From Nitrospinota bacterium (GTDB lineage: Bacteria; Tectomicrobia; Entotheonellia; J063): a stretch of DNA of 9,456 bases. Both the position numbers and the translations under genes were made by a program. Location: contig RFHZ01000443.1 of the NCBI GenBank assembly GCA_003696125.1, forward strand, positions 1-9,456, in the 5' to 3' direction. The first letter of the stretch is position 1; each line of letters opens with the position of its first letter. This document shows positions 7,213 to 9,456 of this stretch, one piece after another. A model generated the notes under the pieces. The model did no database searches. It was not told the DNA's origin and saw only the letters and a program-made list of their open reading frames with translations.

Positions 7213-7338
7213 CTATTCTCCTCCATCTCCACCAGCCGCATAGGCTATGCTGATCGTTGAGCCGTGAAAGGTAGCAACCGATACTCCCGAGACCAGAAGA
7301 GCGGTGATGATTAATACTGTGGCAACGATCTTCCGCAT
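7213..7338 (-). CDS. 41-aa secreted or membrane micropeptide, sigma-54-controlled
   Basis: A complete small gene: ATG at 7338, TAG at 7213-7215, and a strong ribosome site GGGAGGGAAGG ending 3 nt before the start. The product begins MRK, followed by an uncharged hydrophobic segment IVATVLIITALLVSGVSVA (4-22), then TFHGSTISIAYA and the C-terminal tail AGGDGGE (35-41). This is a signal-peptide layout with a possible cleavage after AYA (34) that would release a 7-residue acidic, glycine-rich peptide, or after SVA (22). A single-span membrane peptide is the alternative. It is flanked by its own near-consensus -24/-12 promoter (7429-7444) and a strong terminator (7149-7175), so it is monocistronic. 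I know no family for it. The neighbouring oligopeptide-type lipoprotein, kinase and sigma-54 regulator suggest it is an exported signal or a modulator of that kinase (inference). Confidence 0.75.
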   Translation of the reverse strand: MRKIVATVLIITALLVSGVSVATFHGSTISIAYAAGGDGGE

Positions 7339-7428
7339 GACCTTCCCTCCCTTTTCCTGACGTCTTTCTATAGATAAACTCAACTATAAATGGCAAACGC
7401 CTCTCTTTGTCGCTTGTTATACCGGTTG

Positions 7429-7444
7429 AGCAAGCACCATGCCA
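7429..7444 (-). promoter_or_regulatory. Sigma-54 (-24/-12) promoter of the micropeptide gene
   Basis: The minus strand reads TGGCATGGTGCTTGCT, differing from the consensus TGGCACG-N4-TTGCW at one position. GG (7443-7442) and GC (7431-7430) are exactly 10 bp apart. The predicted start is near 7418, giving a leader of about 80 nt to the ATG at 7338. Confidence 0.88.
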
Positions 7445-7484
7445 GCAGGGTTTCCCGGGAGGGATCATCGGTTTTCCCCAGAAG

Positions 7485-7497
7485 ATTCAATATGTTA
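7485..7497 (+). promoter_or_regulatory. IHF-like bending site between enhancer and sigma-54 promoter
   Basis: ATTCAATATGTTA fits WATCAA-N4-TTR with one mismatch, inside a locally AT-rich stretch. It lies about 67-79 bp upstream of the predicted start, between the promoter and the dyads at 7615-7653. The same arrangement occurs at the other sigma-54 promoter. Confidence 0.4.
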
Positions 7498-7614
7498 TGA
7501 TCTTCAGGCTATGCCCATGATCTGGAATGAGTCTTGGAGGTTTGCACCCGGCCCGAGGAGGGGAAAGGGAAGCGAGAGCCTGTGACCGCCAGGTTTCTGG
7601 AGGGATCTGGAGAA

Positions 7615-7654
7615 TGCACAGGTTTTTGTGCACAGTGCACAGGTTTTTGTGCAC
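7615..7654. promoter_or_regulatory. Tandem identical 19-bp repeats, each a dyad: probable sigma-54 enhancer
   Basis: Two identical 19-bp repeats (7615-7633 and 7636-7654), each containing the 18-bp dyad TGCACA-N6-TGTGCA. The dyads are 3 bp apart and centred 21 bp apart, on the same face of the helix. Their centres lie about 205 and 226 bp upstream of the micropeptide start, a normal enhancer distance. They also lie about 27 bp upstream of the predicted cofH -35, so a protein bound here could influence cofH as well. The half-site resembles that of NtrC, with a spacer one base longer. The probable binder is the regulator encoded at 1969-3360. Confidence 0.8.
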
Positions 7655-7680
7655 TGCAGGGGATAAGGGAGAAAAAGGGT

Positions 7681-7709
7681 TTGACAACGATGAGAAAGGG
7701 GGAGAAAAT
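7681..7709 (+). promoter_or_regulatory. Sigma-70-like promoter of cofH
   Basis: A perfect -35 TTGACA (7681-7686), a 17-bp spacer and a -10 of GAAAAT (4 of 6) at 7704-7709. The predicted start near 7716 leaves a leader of about 64 nt. The tandem dyads lie immediately upstream. Confidence 0.5.
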
Positions 7710-7779
7710 AGGGAAGAGTTTTCTGGTTGGGATAAACGACATCGATTAGATAGAGACGACTTTGCCCTAAAGGAGCGCT

Positions 7780-9069
7780 ATGATCCCAGAGAGCATGTTG
7801 ACCCCAGATGCGTTTTCAGCCCTCTCTTCCTTTTCTCTCTCCTCGGCTGGTCGTGTGGTGGGAAGGATTCTCGAAAAGGCTTTATCGGGTAAGGAGATCA
7901 GTGTCGAGGAAGGGACCCGACTCCTGGAAGCGAGGGGGGCCGAACTCCTCCCCCTGTTTGCCACGGCCGACTACCTGCGACAGGAGGCGGTGGGAGAGAT
8001 CGTTACCTATGTGGTCAATCGCAATATCAACTTTACCAATGTCTGCGTGAAACGGTGCGGTTTTTGTGCCTTTAGCCGGGGCCACAAAGGCGCCGAAGGG
8101 TATTTCTTGCCGGTAGAAGAGGTGGTACGGCGTACCCAGGAGGCCTGGGAACTGGGGGCGACCGAGGTGTGTGTCCAGGCCGGACTCCCCCCTGGCATGG
8201 ATGGCTGGTACTACGTGACCCTTTGCCGGGCCATCAAGGAAGCCGTGCCTGAGATCCATATCCACGGCTTTTCCCCGGAAGAGGTGCTCTACGGAGCGCA
8301 ACTCGCCGGGGTAAGCGTTGCCGACTACTTGCGCGCCCTCAAAGATGCCGGTGTAGGGAGTCTCCCCGGCACCTCGGCCGAGGTGCTGGTCGATCGCATC
8401 CGTAACATCATCTCGCCCGGACGCATCACCACGGCCCAGTGGGTCGATCTCATCCGTACCGCTCATCGTTTGGGCATCCCTACAACCTCGACCATCATGT
8501 ACGGCCATATCGAAACCGCCCATGATGTGGCCGTGCATCTCGATCTGCTGCGTAGCCTGCAGAAAGAGACGGGAGGATTTACCGAGTTCGTACCCCTGGG
8601 GTTCATTCATGCCGAAGCCCCTATGGCCAAGCACCATCCTCCTCCCGGTTTGCGGCGGGGTCCGACCGGTATCGAGACCATGAAGATGTACGCCGTTTCA
8701 CGGATCATGCTCTATGGATGGATCCCCAATATCCAGGTCTCCTGGGTCAAAGAGGGACCCAAGCTGGCTCAGGTGGGATTGATGGCCGGGGCAAATGATC
8801 TGGGGGGTACCCTGATCAATGAGAGCATCTCCACTGCAGCCGGGGCCCAGTTTGGCCAGCTCCAGACCCCTTCTACCTTCCGTGCCCTGGCCCGGGAAAT
8901 GGGCCGGATACCGGCGGAGCGTTCCACCACCTATACGCTGCTGCGGATATTTAAAGATCCGGCCCAGGACCCGCCTGATCGACTGGCCGAGATCAATGCC
9001 ACCCGTTTCGGCTCCTATTACGAGTTGATCCGGCAGGATGCCTTCCGCTTCAAGGCACGCAAAAAATAG
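7780..9069 (+). CDS. cofH: CofH, FO synthase subunit 2 (5-amino-6-(D-ribitylamino)uracil-L-tyrosine 4-hydroxyphenyl transferase), F420 biosynthesis
   Basis: A 429-aa cytosolic radical-SAM enzyme. CofH transfers the tyrosine-derived 4-hydroxybenzyl radical to 5-amino-6-ribitylamino-uracil; CofG then closes the ring to give FO, the F420 chromophore. Seen here: the radical-SAM CX3CX2C motif with C89, C93 and C96 inside NRNINFTNVCVKRCGFC, the motif TSTIMYGHIETA 236-247, GGFTEFVPLGFIHAEAP 265-281, and the C-terminal NIQVSWVKEGP and GANDLGGTL segments typical of CofH. These separate it from the related MqnC and MqnE, although that family is close enough to keep as an alternative. ATG 7780 is chosen for AAGGAG 4 nt upstream; M6 at 7795 is possible. 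Neither cofG nor other F420 genes are in the window. It diverges from the sigma-54 micropeptide gene. Confidence 0.92.
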   Translation: MIPESMLTPDAFSALSSFSLSSAGRVVGRILEKALSGKEISVEEGTRLLEARGAELLPLFATADYLRQEAVGEIVTYVVNRNINFTNVCVKRCGFCAFSRGHKGAEGYFLPVEEVVRRTQEAWELGATEVCVQAGLPPGMDGWYYVTLCRAIKEAVPEIHIHGFSPEEVLYGAQLAGVSVADYLRALKDAGVGSLPGTSAEVLVDRIRNIISPGRITTAQWVDLIRTAHRLGIPTTSTIMYGHIETAHDVAVHLDLLRSLQKETGGFTEFVPLGFIHAEAPMAKHHPPPGLRRGPTGIETMKMYAVSRIMLYGWIPNIQVSWVKEGPKLAQVGLMAGANDLGGTLINESISTAAGAQFGQLQTPSTFRALAREMGRIPAERSTTYTLLRIFKDPAQDPPDRLAEINATRFGSYYELIRQDAFRFKARKK

Positions 9070-9183
9070 TAGGGTATATTACATCAATTGGGAGATATGA
9101 TTGTACAAGATGGCTGGATTGCGATGGGTTGCGATAACTGGAGTAGTTCGTTCATCTCTGATTCTGATATTGCCTCTTAGTTC

Positions 9184-9456
9184 TCATTGCGGAAGTTTTC
9201 TCATTCTTATCCGTCTATGCGTAACCACGGTGAACATCCCCACTAATTGCTGATGAAATCGCTCTACTACTGTCGAAAGCACTTGAGCTTTTAAGAAGGC
9301 ATCTTCCCTACCAAACCGAAGTGGAAGGACACCTGGAAGAGAACTCTTGTGATGAAAGACCTCTTCTCCGAATCCCTTATCATTGGTTACCAGGATTCGT
9401 TGCTGATCAGTCGCCAGATCAATGATCTCCTCATCTGAAGGTGATCCGCCCAGTTC
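9184..9456 (-). CDS. DUF5615/PIN-like protein, C-terminal part (5' end outside window)
   Basis: An open frame of 90 codons entering from the right edge on the minus strand and ending at TGA 9184-9186. The visible sequence begins ELGGSPSDEEIIDLATDQQR and continues with ILVTNDKGFGEEVF (21-34), then GVLPLRFG and a helical basic tail ending RMRKLPQ. The pattern 'S-D-E-E-I-(helix)-R-I-L-V-T-N-D-K-x-F-G' followed by a 'G-V-L-x-L-R' strand is that of the DUF5615 family of PIN-like putative nucleases, often paired with a small DUF433 antitoxin-like gene that would lie further right. D26 of the TND motif is kept; the usual second Asp (DKDFG) is Gly here. The start and the N-terminal acidic residues cannot be seen. 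It faces cofH convergently with a 114-bp gap that contains no clear terminator. Confidence 0.8.
   Translation of the reverse strand, partial: ELGGSPSDEEIIDLATDQQRILVTNDKGFGEEVFHHKSSLPGVLPLRFGREDAFLKAQVLSTVVERFHQQLVGMFTVVTHRRIRMRKLPQ

Noticed and set aside
6911-7468. 185-codon open frame on the minus strand
   Set aside because: It overlaps the lipoprotein N-terminus in another frame, spans the terminator and the micropeptide gene, and its translation shows no family features.
7481-7505. GAAGAT/ATCTTC inverted repeat as a terminator
   Set aside because: Only 6 bp with a 13-nt loop and no U-tract; it more likely reflects the AT-rich IHF-like region.
7615-7654. Tandem repeats as the start of a CRISPR array
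   Set aside because: There are only two copies with a 2-bp gap, too short for spacers; each copy is a dyad in a promoter region, which fits protein binding sites.
7780-9069. Radical-SAM gene as a futalosine-pathway enzyme (MqnC or MqnE)
   Set aside because: The NRNINFTNVC, TIMYGHIE and GGFTEFVPL combination and the GANDLGGTL end fit CofH better, although the families are related and a tree would settle it.

Overview
The window looks like chromosome from a Gram-negative-type (diderm) bacterium with moderately high GC. It has a lipobox-bearing periplasmic binding protein, a membrane sensor kinase with an NtrC-family sigma-54 activator, and cofH for the deazaflavin cofactor F420. F420 synthesis together with sigma-54 signalling would fit lineages such as NC10/Methylomirabilota or Tectomicrobia, but that placement is only inference.

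Layout. At the left edge is the 3' end of folD on the plus strand (2-211). It converges on, and overlaps by 9 bp, a soluble REC-histidine kinase gene on the minus strand (203-1384). Reading the minus strand from right to left: a 41-codon secreted or membrane micropeptide gene (7338-7213), an intrinsic terminator (7149-7175), an orphan family-5 solute-binding lipoprotein (7050-5311), a transmembrane sensor kinase (5314-3371), a sigma-54 response regulator (3360-1969), an 82-aa protein of unknown function (1748-1500) and the REC-kinase (1384-203). On the plus strand cofH (7780-9069) diverges from the micropeptide gene. At the right edge is the truncated 3' end of a minus-strand DUF5615/PIN-like gene (9184-9456).

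The main observation is a probable self-contained sigma-54 circuit. Two small genes, the 41-aa micropeptide and the 82-aa protein, each sit behind a near-consensus -24/-12 promoter (7429-7444 and 1807-1822; 14 of 16 bases identical). Upstream of each lies a tandem pair of 18-bp dyads, TGCAC-N8-GTGCA, spaced 3 bp apart (21 bp centre to centre): 7615-7653 and 1883-1921. An IHF-like site with one mismatch lies between dyads and promoter in both cases. The obvious candidate to bind the dyads is the sigma-54 regulator encoded between the two promoters.

Proposed working (inference): the binding lipoprotein and the kinase, joined by a 4-bp gene overlap, sense a periplasmic ligand, perhaps a peptide. 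The regulator then activates the micropeptide gene and the 82-aa/REC-kinase unit. The micropeptide has a signal-peptide-like segment and a short Gly/Asp tail, so it may itself be the exported ligand of the oligopeptide-binding-type lipoprotein. That would make a peptide feedback or quorum-sensing loop of a kind I do not recognise. The binding protein, kinase and regulator genes appear to have their own sigma-70-like promoter (7088-7116).
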